NCBI GenBank assembly: GCA_031761405.1
Contig: JASEVX010000007.1
Location: 64,289,573-64,353,572, forward strand
Source: Serripes groenlandicus
Taxonomy: Eukaryota > Mollusca > Bivalvia > Cardiida > Cardiidae
DNA: 64,000 nt
Reading direction: 5' to 3'
Part shown: positions 53,301 to 62,187 of the stretch, piece after piece
Layout: each line of letters begins with the position of its first letter
Numbering within the stretch: position 1 is the first letter of the stretch
Notes under the pieces: model-generated
What the model saw: only the letters and a program-made list of their open reading frames with translations
The model's database searches: none
What the model was told of the DNA's origin: nothing
Position numbers and translations under genes: made by a program

Positions 53301-56300
53301 GATATTAAAATAACACCCTTAAAGTAATCAGGCTTCTCCAGAGCAGCTTTGACAGCTATGGTTCCTCCCTATAAATATTTCAGAAATAAAGCCTGACCAT
53401 ACATAATATTAACCCTTGCCCTCATACGACAATTCTGCAGCAGACGACTTTGAACGTATTTTGTCAAATAATGGAAAATCTCTAAAATTGAATGGATAAC
53501 CTATGACTAAAAGTGGAAAACATTGTGACAAAAGGAGAAATTGCACGTTTTGTGCAATTTTTTCTTTTGTTACTATGTTTTCAAAAAGCAGTCTGCTGCA
53601 GAGGCGTCAGAAAACGCTATATGAGGGAAAGGATTAATGATAATAATAACGACTTAATTTTATGAGGCTACACATTTGGGTTTTCCCAATCTTCCATGCG
53701 GGCCTCAGAGTTAGCAATACATTATATACACAACGTTATACATATAAACAGTTCAAAATAAAAGCAAATACAAATTGGTAACAAAATAAAAGATTGCTTA
53801 ATTTCAAGAATTACAAGAAAACGTCCATGCTAAATATAATTTCTTAAAAGAATTTAATGAATTTGCAGTTCTAATTTGAAAGGGAATATCATTCCAAATT
53901 TTTGGTTCTGAGTAGGTAAGGGATTTTCTGAAGAATTCTAGTTTTGGTTTTGGTATCTGTAACAGCTTGTTATCAAAGGATCTTAGACCTTTATTTTGGG
54001 AGTATTTGAATTTGTCTTGGAGTTATTCAGGACATTGTTCATTTAATGATTTGATACATATGGCCCTAGATCGCTGACGTGAGTAATCCAATTTTATTAG
54101 GTTAGCTAATACAAGAGGTCCAATTTAGCTCCGCTGTCACAAAGTGAAAAGATCAACACCATATATACAAATATTGTCTTGTCTTTTGTAAAAAGGTCAC
54201 ACTATTTCAAAATCAGACATTTAAAAAATTTCAATTTAGTTTTACTGATTTAAGTTTTTTCTTTCTGTTTCCATGGAAACCAGGATTCAGCATATATAAA
54301 CAAGAGGGCCATGAGGCCCTGGAATCGCTCACCTGAGAATGGGCTATTTAAGACTTAACTCTTTCAGCACTGATGGCAATATCATCAAGACAAACTTTCT
54401 GACAAAATTTCAAGCTGCTGAAGTCAAAAATGCTTAGTGTTAACTAGATTGTTCGAACTTAGCCTAGATATCACTAAGACAAACATTCTGACAAAGTTTC
54501 AACATGCTCAAGATAAAAATGTGGCTTCCAGAGTTTTAACAAGATTTTCCTTACATTTGGCCTAGTGACCTAGTTTTTGACCGGACATGACCAATATTCA
54601 AACTTGGCCTAGATATCATCAAGACAAACTTTCAGACAGAGTTTCAACATGCTCAAGTTTAAAATGTGGCTTCAAGAGTGTTCACAAGATTTTCCTTCAA
54701 TTTGGCCTAGTTTTTGCCCAGACATGACCCAGTTTCGAACTTGGCCTAGATTTGATGAAGATATATGTTCTGATAAACTTTCATGAAAATTGGATGGAAA
54801 ATGTAGCCTCTAGAGTGTTAACAAGCAAATGTTGACGACGGACAAAAGGCGATCACAAAAACTCACCTTTATCATTTTGTGCTCTGGTGAGCTAAAAACA
54901 AGAGGCCCAGCAGTATCGCTCCACTAACATTAGCCAAAAATTAAATCTCCAAACCGCCTGGTGGCCATGTTTTTTGACCAATCAACATGGCTTGAAAGAA
55001 TGTGATAGAGGGTCACCCAAGGAACATTTCTACAAAATTATTTGAAAATTTGACACTTTCAGGAGAAGATTTTTTAAGTTTTAACTATAGCCATATAAGG
55101 TAAAATAGCCACGCCCTCTGGTAGCCATGTTTTTCAAACGATAAACATGGCTTGAAAGAATCTGAAAAGAGGGTCACCTAAGGAATATTTCTACAAAATA
55201 ATTTGAAAATTGGCCTGACACTTTCGGTGAGAAGACTAAGTTTTCACTATTTTTTTCTTACGGTTGCCATGGAAACCAGAATGTTGCATGGATCCAAAAA
55301 CATTAAAGGAATTTAGGAGAGAACATTGAGACGATGTTTCCTGTGAAGTTTTATCCCAATTGGCTACGTGGTTAGGGAGGAGAAGTCGTTTGAAGCAAAA
55401 AGTTTACAGACGCACGCTTGGCGGACAATTCGCCATGGCATAAGCTTGACTGGCTTTCAGCCAATGGGGCAAAAAATGAATGAATTTTGAGTAAGAATTA
55501 AGCTTTATAGGAGAGGGTATAATAAGCAACATCTTCTTTTCAACAATATTGTTTATAATGTACTTTTAGTTATCTAACTTTTCTATTTTCAATGCTGCTT
55601 TCATACATTATTTACAAGTATCTCTATTAACCCTTTCCTCCATGCAGACACATTTTTAAAGATCTGCAACAGATGACTTTTGCCACAATTTTTTCATTTG
55701 TATTAAATGCTTAGAAATTGTCCATATTATTGTTAAGATATTTTCCAAGTTATAAACTACAGAGTTGTCTTAACATAGAACAAGAGGACCATGATGGTCC
55801 TATAGCGCTCACCTGATTTAATCAAACTTAAACAGTTTTCATTGTTCTTTGTCTATACATATATACGGAAAACAAGCAACACCCCCTGGTGGCCATGTGT
55901 ATCATCCTATCAAAATAATTGGAAGTCTTAGTAGAGGGGCACCCAAAGAACATTCATGGCAAATGGACAAGAATATTTTAAAATTGTTTACCTTAACAAG
56001 TCTATGTAAAACAAGTGATCCCCAGGGTGGAGCCATGTTTGACACCAGGGCTATAATAATTTGACCAATCTTGGTAGAAGTTCACTAGATGAAGTTAGAT
56101 TTCAAATATTAAACTTTTAGACAAGAAGTTTTTATAGTTTTTCCCCTCTATGAGTATATGTAAAACAAGTGACCCCCGGGATGGGGTCATTTTTCACCCC
56201 AGGGTTATAATTTGAATAATCTTGGTAGAGGTCCAATAGGCAAGCTACATATCAAAGGCCGGGACCCTCTACTTTCAGAAAAGATTTTTTTTTTAAATTT

Positions 56301-59300
56301 CTCTATATGAGTCTATGTAAAACAAAAGACCCCAGGGGAGGGGTCATTTTTTGACCCCAGGGCTATAATTTGAACAATCTTGGTAGAAGTCCACTAGATG
56401 ATGCTACATACCAAATATTAAAGGCCTCTACTTTTAGACAAGAAAATTCTTAGACAAGAAATTTTTTAAAGGTTTTTCCCTATATGAGTCTATGAACAAG
56501 CTCCGCCCCCTGGCGGCCATGTTTTTCAACGGATCGGAAATATTTGAACAATTTTGGTAAAGGGTGCCCCAAGGAACATTTGTGCAAAATAATTTTCAAA
56601 TCAGGCCAGTACTTTTGGACAAGAAGATTTTTTAAAGTTTTAACAATGCACATATAAGGAAAACAAGCTCCGCCCCCTGGCGGCCATGTTTTTCAACGGA
56701 TCGGAAATATTTAAACAATCTTGGTAAAAGGTGCCCCAAGGAACATTTGTGCAAAATATTTTCAAATTGGGCCAGTATTTTTGGACAAGAAGATTTTTAA
56801 AGTTTAACAATGCACATATATAAGGAAAACAAGGTCCGCCCCCTGGCGGCCATGTTTTTCAACGGATCGGAAATATTTAAACAATCTTGGTAAAGGGTGC
56901 CACAAGGAACTTTTGTGCAAAATAATTTTCATATCGGGCCAGTACTTTTGGACAAGAAGATTTTTAAAGTTTTAACAATGCACATATAAGGAAAACAAGC
57001 TCCGCCCCCTGGCGGCCATGTTTTTCAACGGATCGGAAATATTTAAACAATCTTGGTAAAAGGTGCCCCAAGGAACATTTGTGCAAAATAATTTTCAAAT
57101 CGGGCCAGTACTTTTGGACAAGAAGATTTTTAAAGTTTAACAATGCACATATAAGGAAAACAAGGTCCGCCCCCTGGCGGCCATGTTTTTCAACGGATCG
57201 GAAATATTTGATCAATCTTGTCAAAGGGTGCCACAAGGAACTTTTGTGCAAAATAATTTTCATATCGGGCCAGTACTTTTGGACAAGAAGATTTTTAAAG
57301 TTTTAACAATGCACATATAAGGAAAACAAGCTCCGCCCCCTGGCGGCCATGTTTTTCAACGGATCGAAAATATTTGAACAATCTTGGTAGAAGGTACCCC
57401 AAGGAACATTTGTGCAAAATAATTTTCAAATCGGGCCAGTACTTTTGGACAAGAAGATTTTTTAAGTTTTGGTTAATTTTCCCTTTTTTGTTGCCGTGGC
57501 AATCAAAGTTCTGCATGGAATAGAATTCTTTAAACAAGTATGAAAGCGATCCACCCAAGGAACATTCCTGTAAAATTATTTCGAATTTGGTTAATTGGTT
57601 TAGGGGGAGAAGTCGTTTGTAGGAAAATGTGAACTGACGGACGACGACGATGACGGACGACGAGCGATCACAAAAGCTCACCTTGCACTTTGTGCATAGG
57701 TGAGCTAAAAAGTCAAACTTAAACTAGAAATACTGTGAGCAAAGCTCACTGAAGAATACCCCCCGCTCCCCTCCCAAAGCATCGGATACAATGGTAAAGT
57801 TTAAGTTGCGCTTACAAGGTATCACAGGAGTTCCTCGTAACCTCTTAGTTGAATTATCTTCCCTTGGAAGAATCTGAGGAGAAAAATCTTCCTTCATGCA
57901 TATCTACATATGATGTGTAGCCTTCATATACAGTTTAAATCAAATCAACTGAGCCCTTTAGGAGGAGTAGCGCTTACGAGGTATGTGCACAGGAGTCCCT
58001 CGCAGGTAACCTCTAAGTTGAATTATCTCCCCTTGGAAGAATCCGAGGCGTATGATCTTCCTTCATGCATATCTACATATGATGTGTAACCTTCATGTAA
58101 AGTTTGAACCAAATCCATTGAGCCGTTTAGGAGGAGTAGTGCTTACAAGAAATGTGGAGGTATGTGCACAGGAGTCCCTCGCAGATAACCTCTAAGTTGA
58201 ATTATCTCCCCTTGGAAGAGTCCGAGGCGTATGATCTTCCTTCATGCATATCTACATATGATGTGTAACCTTCATGTAAAGTTTGAACCAAATCCATTGA
58301 GCCGTTTAGGAGGAGTAGTGCTTACAAGAAATGTGGAGGTATGTGCACAGGAGTCCCTCGCAGATAACCTCTAAGTTAAATTATCTCCCCTTGGAAGAGT
58401 CCGAGGCGTGTGATCTTCCTTCATGCATATCTACATATGATGTGTAACCTTCATGTAAAGTTTGAACCAAATCCATTGAGCCGTTTAGGAGGAGTAGTGC
58501 TTACAAGAAATGTGGAGGTATGTGCACAGGAGTCCCTCGCAGATAACCTCTAAGTTAAATTATCTCCCCTTGGAAGAGTTCGAGGCGTATTATCTTCCTT
58601 CATGCATATCTACATATGATGTGTAACCTTCATGTAAAGTTTGAACCAAATCCATTGAGCCGTTCAGGAGGAGTAGTGCTTACAAGAAATGTGGAGGTAT
58701 GTGCACAGGAGTCCCTCGCAGATAACCTCTAAGTTAAATTATCTCCCCTTGGAAGAGTCCGAGGCGTATGATCTTCCTTCATGCATATCTACATATGATG
58801 TGTAACCTTCATGTAAAGTTTGAACCAAATCCATTGAGCCGTTTAGGAGGAGTAGTGCTTACAAGAAATGTGGAGGTATGTGCACAGGAGTCCCTCGCAG
58901 ATAACCTCTAAGTTAAATTATCTCCCCTTGGAAGAGTTCGAGGCGTATTATCTTCCTTCATGCATATCTACATATGATGTGTAACCTTCATGTAAAGTTT
59001 GAACCAAATCCATTGAGCCGTTTAGGAGGAGTAGTGCTTACAAGAAATGTGGACATACGGACAGACAGACAGACAGACAGACGGACGGACAGACAGGGTG
59101 ATTCCTATATACCCCCCCAAACTTTGTTTGCCGGGGGGTATAACTATCACTTGACTTAACCCTTTCCCTTATATAGATGCTTTCTGACGCCTCTGCAGCA
59201 GACAGCTTTTTGAAACATAGTGACAAAAGAAGAAATTGCACAAAACGTGCAATTTCTCCTTTTGCCACAATGTTTTCCACTTTTTGTCATAGGTTATCCA

Positions 59301-61700
59301 TTCAATTATGGAGTTTTTTATGTTTTGACAAAATACGTTAAAAGTCGTCGGCTGCAGAATTGTCATATGAGGGAAAGGGTTAACACACATCAAAAAATAT
59401 ATCTATAAATTTGATTTTGGATTAAAAAGATGTATTAAAAGAGGCAACAAAGGAAACAATTTGTCGCAACAGCTAAACATATAATGATTTTCATAGGCAA
59501 CATATTTGGCTCACATGTCCCAACAGTGGCGAAAAATGTTTTAGAATTTGGCAAAAATGATTGCACGAGATTTTTTCTTTTTGCTTTTACTCACCATTGA
59601 ATGTCCTATTATAAAGACTGGAACATCTGGAAAGCGTCTTTTCACTGCCTCTACATGACTAAACATGTCATTTATATACTCTGAAAAGTCGTATATTTGT
59701 GCTCTGGCTCCCTCACTCTTCCCATGTCCAACTATGAAAGGCGAAAAATAATACTAATGTTGTACATGTATGCAACTTGTAGTAAAACACACTTAGTCTT
59801 GTCTTTAACCGTTTCCCTCATATAGACGATTTCTGACGCCTCTGCAGCAGACAGCTTTTTGAAAACATAGTGACAAAATAACAAATTGCTCAAAACGTGC
59901 AATTTCTCCTTTTTGCCACAATGTTTTCCACTTTTTGTCATAGGTTATCCATTCAATTATAGAGATTTTCTATTTTTTGACAAAATATGTTCGAAATCGT
60001 CTGCTGCAGAATTGTCGTATGAGGGAAAGGGTTAACCCTTTCCTGATGATATGCATTTTGATGCATCTGCCGCAGATGGCTTTTGAAAACATAGTTGCAA
60101 AAGGAGAAATTACTCATAACGAACAATTTCTTCATTGGTCACAATGTATTCAACTCTATTTAGTAAGTATTTACTTTCAAATTGTTAGACCCTTCAATTT
60201 CTTCATTGGTCACAATGTATTCAACGCTATTTAGTAAGTATTTACTTTCAAATTGTTAGACCCTTCTGATAATACTAGTAGTGCCTATAGTGTTTTCTAA
60301 GTTGTCTGCTACAGAAAGCGATAAAAAGCATATTGGGATGTGAATGGGCAAAAGTCAGTGGCTACTCTTACTTCAATTTAGTCTTGTTATTTTTTCAGCC
60401 ATGACCCAAATTCAAACTTTGCTTAGGCATCATCAAAACATATCATAATGAGCACTTTCTCCATTTCCCACAATGTTTTCAACTCTATTTCATAATTTAA
60501 CCCTTTCCCCCATACGGCAATTCTGCAGCAAACAACTTTAAATGTATTTTGTCAAAAAAATAGAAAATCTCCATAATAACCTATGACAAAAAGTGGAAAA
60601 CATTGTGGCAAAAGGAGAAATTGCACGTTTTGTGCAATTTCTTCTTTTGTCACTATGATTTCAAAAAGCCGTCTGCTGCAGAGGCATCAGAAAGCGTCTA
60701 TATGAGGGAAAGGGTTAACTCCCATTTATGGAGATTTTTACAATTTTTGTTAGGATGTTTTCAAAGTCGTCTGCTAGATATGTTGCATGTGGGAAAGGGC
60801 TAGACAGCCTAGAGTGTCTACAAGATTATTTTCAAATTTGTCCTCATGATCTAGTTTTAGAATGACAAAACCAATATTAGGACTTTGCCGAGATATCACC
60901 GACAAAACAAACATTCCCAATGAGTCTCATGAAGATTGTATGAAAACTGTGACATCTAGAGTAAACACAAACAAATTATTGCTGACGCGAAACACACACC
61001 AGACGAGAGATACTGGATGATCACGAAAAAATAGTATTTTTGAGACAGATTTGGAAAGCAGTCACAGTTTCCATGTTTTTTTAAACAATTTTAAACAATT
61101 GTCTCCAGAAGAAGGAAGTATAAAAAAAAATGTTAGAAAAACAATCAAAATGAATCTGTACACATTCACACATGTCTGCTGGAGATACATGCAAAATATG
61201 GAAACTCTATCAATAAAATATTTCCTGAATACAGTTAATGCTGGCAATCGGAAAAATTGTTCATTATGAGTCATTTCTCCTTTTATCTCAATGTTTTCCA
61301 AAGTCGCCTGCTGCATAATTAACTCTTTCCCTCATATAGACGCTTTCTGATGCCTCTGCAGTAGACAGCTTTTTGAAAACATAGTGACAAAAGATGAAAT
61401 TGCTCAAAAAGAGCAATTTCTCCTTTTGCCACAATGTTTTCCACTTTTAGTCATATGTTATCCATTCAATTATACAGATTTTCTATGTTTTGACAAAGTA
61501 TGTTCAAAGTCGTCTGCTGCAGAATTGTCATATGAGGGAAAGGGTTAATTCATGTGTTTAAATAGGTCTGGGTTTTTTAAAAGTGCTACATACCGTGATC
61601 ATGGCCAAACACATATAACCCATTGCTGACAAGTAATTTTGCAATACAGTCATACTTTTGGCAGTGTTCAGCGAAACCATGAACTATCATGACAAGAGCT
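47223..61700 (-). CDS. MGLL: Monoglyceride lipase, seven exons, N-terminal exon outside window
   Basis: Exons in transcript order: 61700-61594, 59731-59595, 53368-53258, 51909-51820, 51370-51318, 50356-50194 and 47321-47223 (stop). Borders are AG/GT and phases are consistent throughout; 760 coding bases. The enzyme is a serine hydrolase that splits monoacylglycerols, including 2-arachidonoylglycerol, into fatty acid and glycerol. Visible family marks: oxyanion HGFAEH; DHVGHGKSEG; nucleophile elbow GHSMGG (Ser122 in human); ISPLIIA; catalytic Asp in LHGDKDTLCD (Asp239 in human), with Cys242 also kept; catalytic His in DAFHQLHNE (His269 in human). The first 40 or so residues of the family are missing, and no matching exon was seen between 61701 and 64000. 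All three catalytic residues are present and no frame break was seen, so the gene looks functional. Confidence 0.93.
47357..48774 (+). mobile_element. HINE/pearl-like element with about seven 170-180-bp units
   Basis: Starts AACAAGAGGGCCATGATGGC and ends CTCACCTTGAGCAAAGCTCA plus GGTGAGCTAAAA, like the element at 20117. Units carry GGCGGCCATG and GGAACATTTCTACAAAATTA. Inserted 36 bp upstream of the MGLL terminal exon. Confidence 0.88.
48775..49073. other. MGLL intron, unique
   Basis: Nothing recognised. Confidence 0.4.
49074..49303 (+). repeat. TTAA-MITE
   Basis: Full-length near-consensus. Confidence 0.92.
49615..49915 (-). mobile_element. tRNA-derived SINE with 14-bp target-site duplication
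   Basis: Minus strand head GCCGAGCCCCGGTAGCTC, B box GTTCGAATCCCGG. Flanks CCAATAGTTCAGGT (49601-49614) and CCAATAGTTCAAGT (49916-49929) differ at one base. Same family as 34600. Confidence 0.92.
50194..50356 (-). CDS. MGLL: MGLL exon with catalytic Asp
   Basis: 163 bp, acceptor TTCTGTTTTAG, donor GTAAGT. Begins FAMVLHAVLTDLRVKLTDVT, then WPFIVLHGDKDTLCDIDGSK and LLHEKAQSTDKQIK. The Asp before TLCD is the catalytic acid, and the Cys three residues on equals human Cys242. It ends in phase 0. Confidence 0.96.
50375..50531 (-). repeat. TTAA-MITE, decayed
   Basis: AGCCCTTTCCCACAAACAAC to GTGGGAAAGGGTTAC; its left end lies about 18 bp upstream of the MGLL exon at 50356. Confidence 0.7.
50681..51303 (-). 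repeat. Decayed TTAA-MITE split by a SINE composite
   Basis: Left part GTTACCACATACAACAAAC to GTATTATTGAATAGAA, right part ATTAGCAATTTCTCCATTTGCC to GGAGAAGGATTAA. The insertion between them (50774-51203) duplicates TTGAATAGAA. Confidence 0.7.
50774..51203 (-). mobile_element. Composite of two SINE bodies inserted as one unit
   Basis: Minus strand: tRNA-like head CCTTGGTGGTCTAATGGTAC and GGGTTCTATCCCC, body with AGGATAAAAGGACAAGTAG, ending GGTGTAAAACACC (about 50955). Then a headless second body with TGGAGTGCCCTTGGGCAAGG and CTAGTACTGGTTTGTTTACC follows to 50774. Identical TTGAATAGAA flanks at 50764-50773 and 51204-51213 enclose both, which argues for a single insertion of a dimer or template-switch product. 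Confidence 0.75.
51318..51370 (-). CDS. MGLL: MGLL short exon (cap)
   Basis: 53 bp, phase 0 to 2; acceptor TACATTTCAG, donor GTATGT. Encodes VKQYAEDPLVYHPGVKS plus two bases of an Arg codon. It matches the family segment V-x-x-Y-x-x-DPL-(I/V)-x-x-x-G-x-K. A MITE/SINE composite ends about 15 bp beyond the donor. Confidence 0.93.
51594..51770 (-). repeat. TTAA-MITE, decayed
   Basis: TTTACCACATATGATAAATC, CAGCAGCAGATGC and ATTGCTCATCATGAACAATT; right end lost. Confidence 0.55.
51820..51909 (-). CDS. MGLL: MGLL exon (lid region)
   Basis: 90 bp, 30 codons, phase 0 at both ends; acceptor TATATTGCAG, donor GTAAGT. Encodes ITLGKVVSRLFPNVHLGEID then SKSLSRDQDY. It corresponds to the cap segment with LPN-x-x-x-G-x-IDS-x-x-LSR in the family. 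Clear match. Confidence 0.93.
51936..52395 (+). repeat. HINE-like element, decayed
   Basis: AAGAGGCAAAGGAGAGACAG, CCACTGCTATGAGGCAAAAT and CCAATCCACATTGTTTAAGG are a diverged GGCTTTCAGCC-type copy lacking its 3' end. Confidence 0.5.
52400..52602 (-). repeat. TTAA-MITE, 5' truncated
   Basis: CGTAGCAGACAACTTTG to ATATGAGTGAAAATG; termini mutated. Confidence 0.6.
52728..52957 (+). repeat. TTAA-MITE
   Basis: Full-length; right TTAA mutated to TTAG. Confidence 0.9.
53010..53228 (+). repeat. TTAA-MITE, decayed
   Basis: TTAATTAATGTCCCTCAAAC, GCCTGTGCAGCAGACACC and ATTGCTCGTGATGAGCAATT; right end lost. It stops 29 bp before the MGLL exon at 53258. Confidence 0.65.
53258..53368 (-). CDS. MGLL: MGLL exon starting GG of GHSMGG
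   Basis: 111 bp, 37 codons, phase 0 at both ends; acceptor ATATTTATAG, donor GTATGT. Encodes GGTIAVKAALEKPDYFKGVI then LISPLIIADKKLATPMK. This is the helix after the nucleophile and the strand leading to the lid, equivalent to VLISPLVLANPESA in mammals. Confidence 0.95.
53409..53637 (-). repeat. TTAA-MITE
   Basis: TTAACCCTTGCCCTC to GGAAAGGATTAA, full-length. It begins 40 bp upstream of MGLL exon 53368. Confidence 0.9.
53800..54111 (-). pseudogene. LINE reverse-transcriptase 3'-end remnant
   Basis: The minus strand reads LANLIKLDYSRQRSRAICIK then, after one stop, LQDKFKYSQNKGLRSFDNKL, IPKPKLEFFRKSLTYS, EPKIWNDIPFQIRTANSLNS and FKKL. The F-x-x-S-x-x-Y-x-x-x-x-IWN-x-(I/L)P pattern is typical of the C-terminal end of ORF2 in non-LTR retrotransposons. 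At least one in-frame stop, and no upstream RT or endonuclease domain, so a dead 5'-truncated copy. Such LINEs could supply the machinery for the SINEs. Confidence 0.75.
54112..54298 (+). repeat. HINE-like fragment
   Basis: CAAGAGGTCCAATTTAGCTCC and TTTCCATGGAAACCAGGATTC are start and tail phrases of one decayed copy. Confidence 0.45.
54299..54897 (+). mobile_element. HINE-like element with about 115-bp units
   Basis: Starts AACAAGAGGGCCATGAGGCC and ends AACTCACCTTTATCATTTTG then GGTGAGCTAAAA. Units carry TTTCAACATGCTCAAG, ATCAAGACAAAC and CCTAGTTTTTG, so the ends are shared with 20117 but the core is the 838 type. Confidence 0.75.
54897..55475 (+). mobile_element. HINE/pearl-like element, GGCTTTCAGCC subtype, decayed
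   Basis: Starts AACAAGAGGCCCAGCAGTATCG and ends GACTGGCTTTCAGCCAATGGG then GCAAAAAA; two units. Directly abuts the previous element. Confidence 0.75.
55627..55775 (+). repeat. TTAA-MITE fragment
   Basis: TTAACCCTTTCCTCCATGCAG, then only scraps of the second half. Confidence 0.5.
55779..57710 (+). mobile_element. HINE/pearl-like element, long, two unit types
   Basis: Starts AACAAGAGGACCATGATGGTCC, ends CAAAAGCTCACCTTGCACTT plus AGGTGAGCTAAAA. The left half has units with GACCCCAGGG; the right half has about six units of 160-165 bp with CTCCGCCCCCTGGCGGCC and AAGGAACATTTGTGCAAAAT. Short open frames here are by-products of the periodic core. Confidence 0.85.
57723..59142 (+). mobile_element. 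Tandem-repeat element with seven 179-bp units and GGGGGGTATA hairpin
   Basis: Starts ACTAGAAATACTGTGAGC. GCTTACAAG recurs at 58141, 58320, 58499, 58678, 58857 and 59036, a strict 179-bp period with very little divergence. Then (CAGA)n and the terminal hairpin TATATACCCCCCC / CCGGGGGGTATA follow. Class of 25189. Confidence 0.85.
59156..59384 (+). repeat. TTAA-MITE
   Basis: Full-length near-consensus copy. Confidence 0.92.
59595..59731 (-). CDS. MGLL: MGLL exon ending in the nucleophile elbow GHSM
   Basis: 137 bp, acceptor CCTTTCATAG, donor GTGAGT. Begins GHGKSEGARAQIYDFSEYIN, matching HGQSEGER in mammals, and ends RRFPDVPVFIIGHSM. The catalytic Ser lies in the second-to-last codon; the following GG of GHSMGG starts the next exon, so the elbow is split by a 6.2-kb intron. 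Confidence 0.95.
59805..60035 (+). repeat. TTAA-MITE, shares right TTAA with the next
   Basis: TTAACCGTTTCCCTC to GAGGGAAAGGGTTAA; the following decayed copy begins at 60032 with the same TTAA. Confidence 0.9.
60032..60345 (+). repeat. TTAA-MITE, decayed, with internal 71-bp tandem duplication
   Basis: TTAACCCTTTCCTGATG on the left. CTTCATTGGTCACAATGTATTC begins at 60130 and 60201, an almost exact 71-bp duplication. Confidence 0.75.
60425..60801 (+). repeat. Decayed TTAA-MITE interrupted by a younger copy
   Basis: Left part CATAATGAGCACTTTCTCC to CATAATTTAA, right part TTAACTCCCATTTATGGAG to ATGTGGGAAAGGG. The near-consensus copy 60497-60718 sits between at a TTAA. Confidence 0.75.
60497..60718 (-). 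repeat. TTAA-MITE nested in an older copy
   Basis: Near-consensus, TTAA at both ends, 9-bp deletion near CTCCATAATAACC. Confidence 0.92.
60805..61040 (+). repeat. HINE-like fragment, 120-bp unit type
   Basis: TAGAGTGTCTACAAG, CATGATCTAGTTTTAG and GATCACGAAAAAATAG identify the tail of an element like 54299. Confidence 0.5.
61150..61318 (-). repeat. TTAA-MITE, decayed
   Basis: TTCATTATGAGTCATTTCTCC and GTCGCCTGCTGCATAATTAA; abuts the next copy. Confidence 0.5.
61319..61548 (+). repeat. TTAA-MITE
   Basis: TTAACTCTTTCCCTC to GAGGGAAAGGGTTAA, full-length. It ends 46 bp from the MGLL exon at 61594. Confidence 0.9.
61594..61700 (-). CDS. MGLL: MGLL exon with HG-x-x-EH oxyanion motif
   Basis: 107 bp, acceptor TTATTTTCCAG, donor GTATGT. 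Encodes ALVMIVHGFAEHCQKYDCIA then KLLVSNGLYVFGHDH. This is the first alpha/beta-hydrolase strand, the HG-x-x-EH oxyanion loop and the VF-x-HDH strand of MGLL. It begins with one base finishing a codon from an upstream exon not in the window. A TTAA-MITE begins 25 bp upstream of the exon. Confidence 0.93.
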
Positions 61701-61724
61701 CTGGAAAATAAAAATTGTTAAAGG

Positions 61725-61890
61725 TTAACCCTTTCCCTCATATAGACGCTTTAAGACGCCTCTGCAGCAGACAGCTTTTTGAAAACATAGTGACAAAAGA
61801 AGAAATTGCTCAAAAAGAGATTTTCCATTTTTTTACAAAGTATGTTCAAAGTCGTCTGCTGCAGAATTGTAGTATGAGGGAAAGGGTTAA
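61725..61890 (+). repeat. TTAA-MITE, centre deleted
   Basis: Complete ends, but the region from the right arm of the central palindrome to the ATAGAG segment is gone (166 bp). It begins 25 bp upstream of MGLL exon 61700. Confidence 0.9.
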
Positions 61891-62187
61891 AGGTGCTGAA
61901 CTACAGATGGCGATCAAAAACTTTAAATGTTGAAACTTCTGCGAATATTTCTAATAATGACAACAAAGTAAGTAATCAGTAGTTCAAAACTCTTTTGGCA
62001 GTAAATGTTGAAAAAAATCTCAATTGAAAGTCTTGAAAATGTACAAAATTTGGCTTACTGGTCAGTGGGTACGGTATGTCTACCAAGTAAAAATGAAGCG
62101 AAAACTATCAATATTTAGATATATTTATTTATTAATATTAATACTCTCTCATAACTATGATTCTAATATTGCAAGAGTTCAGCAACT
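61891..62187. other. MGLL intron or upstream DNA, nothing recognised
   Basis: Inspected for the missing N-terminal MGLL exon; none found. Confidence 0.35.

Noticed and set aside
4565..60803. Recurrent short frames starting MWQKEKL... or ...AAEASESVYMRERV
   Set aside because: They are translations of the TTAA-MITE centre and right end in many copies, with no coding constraint.
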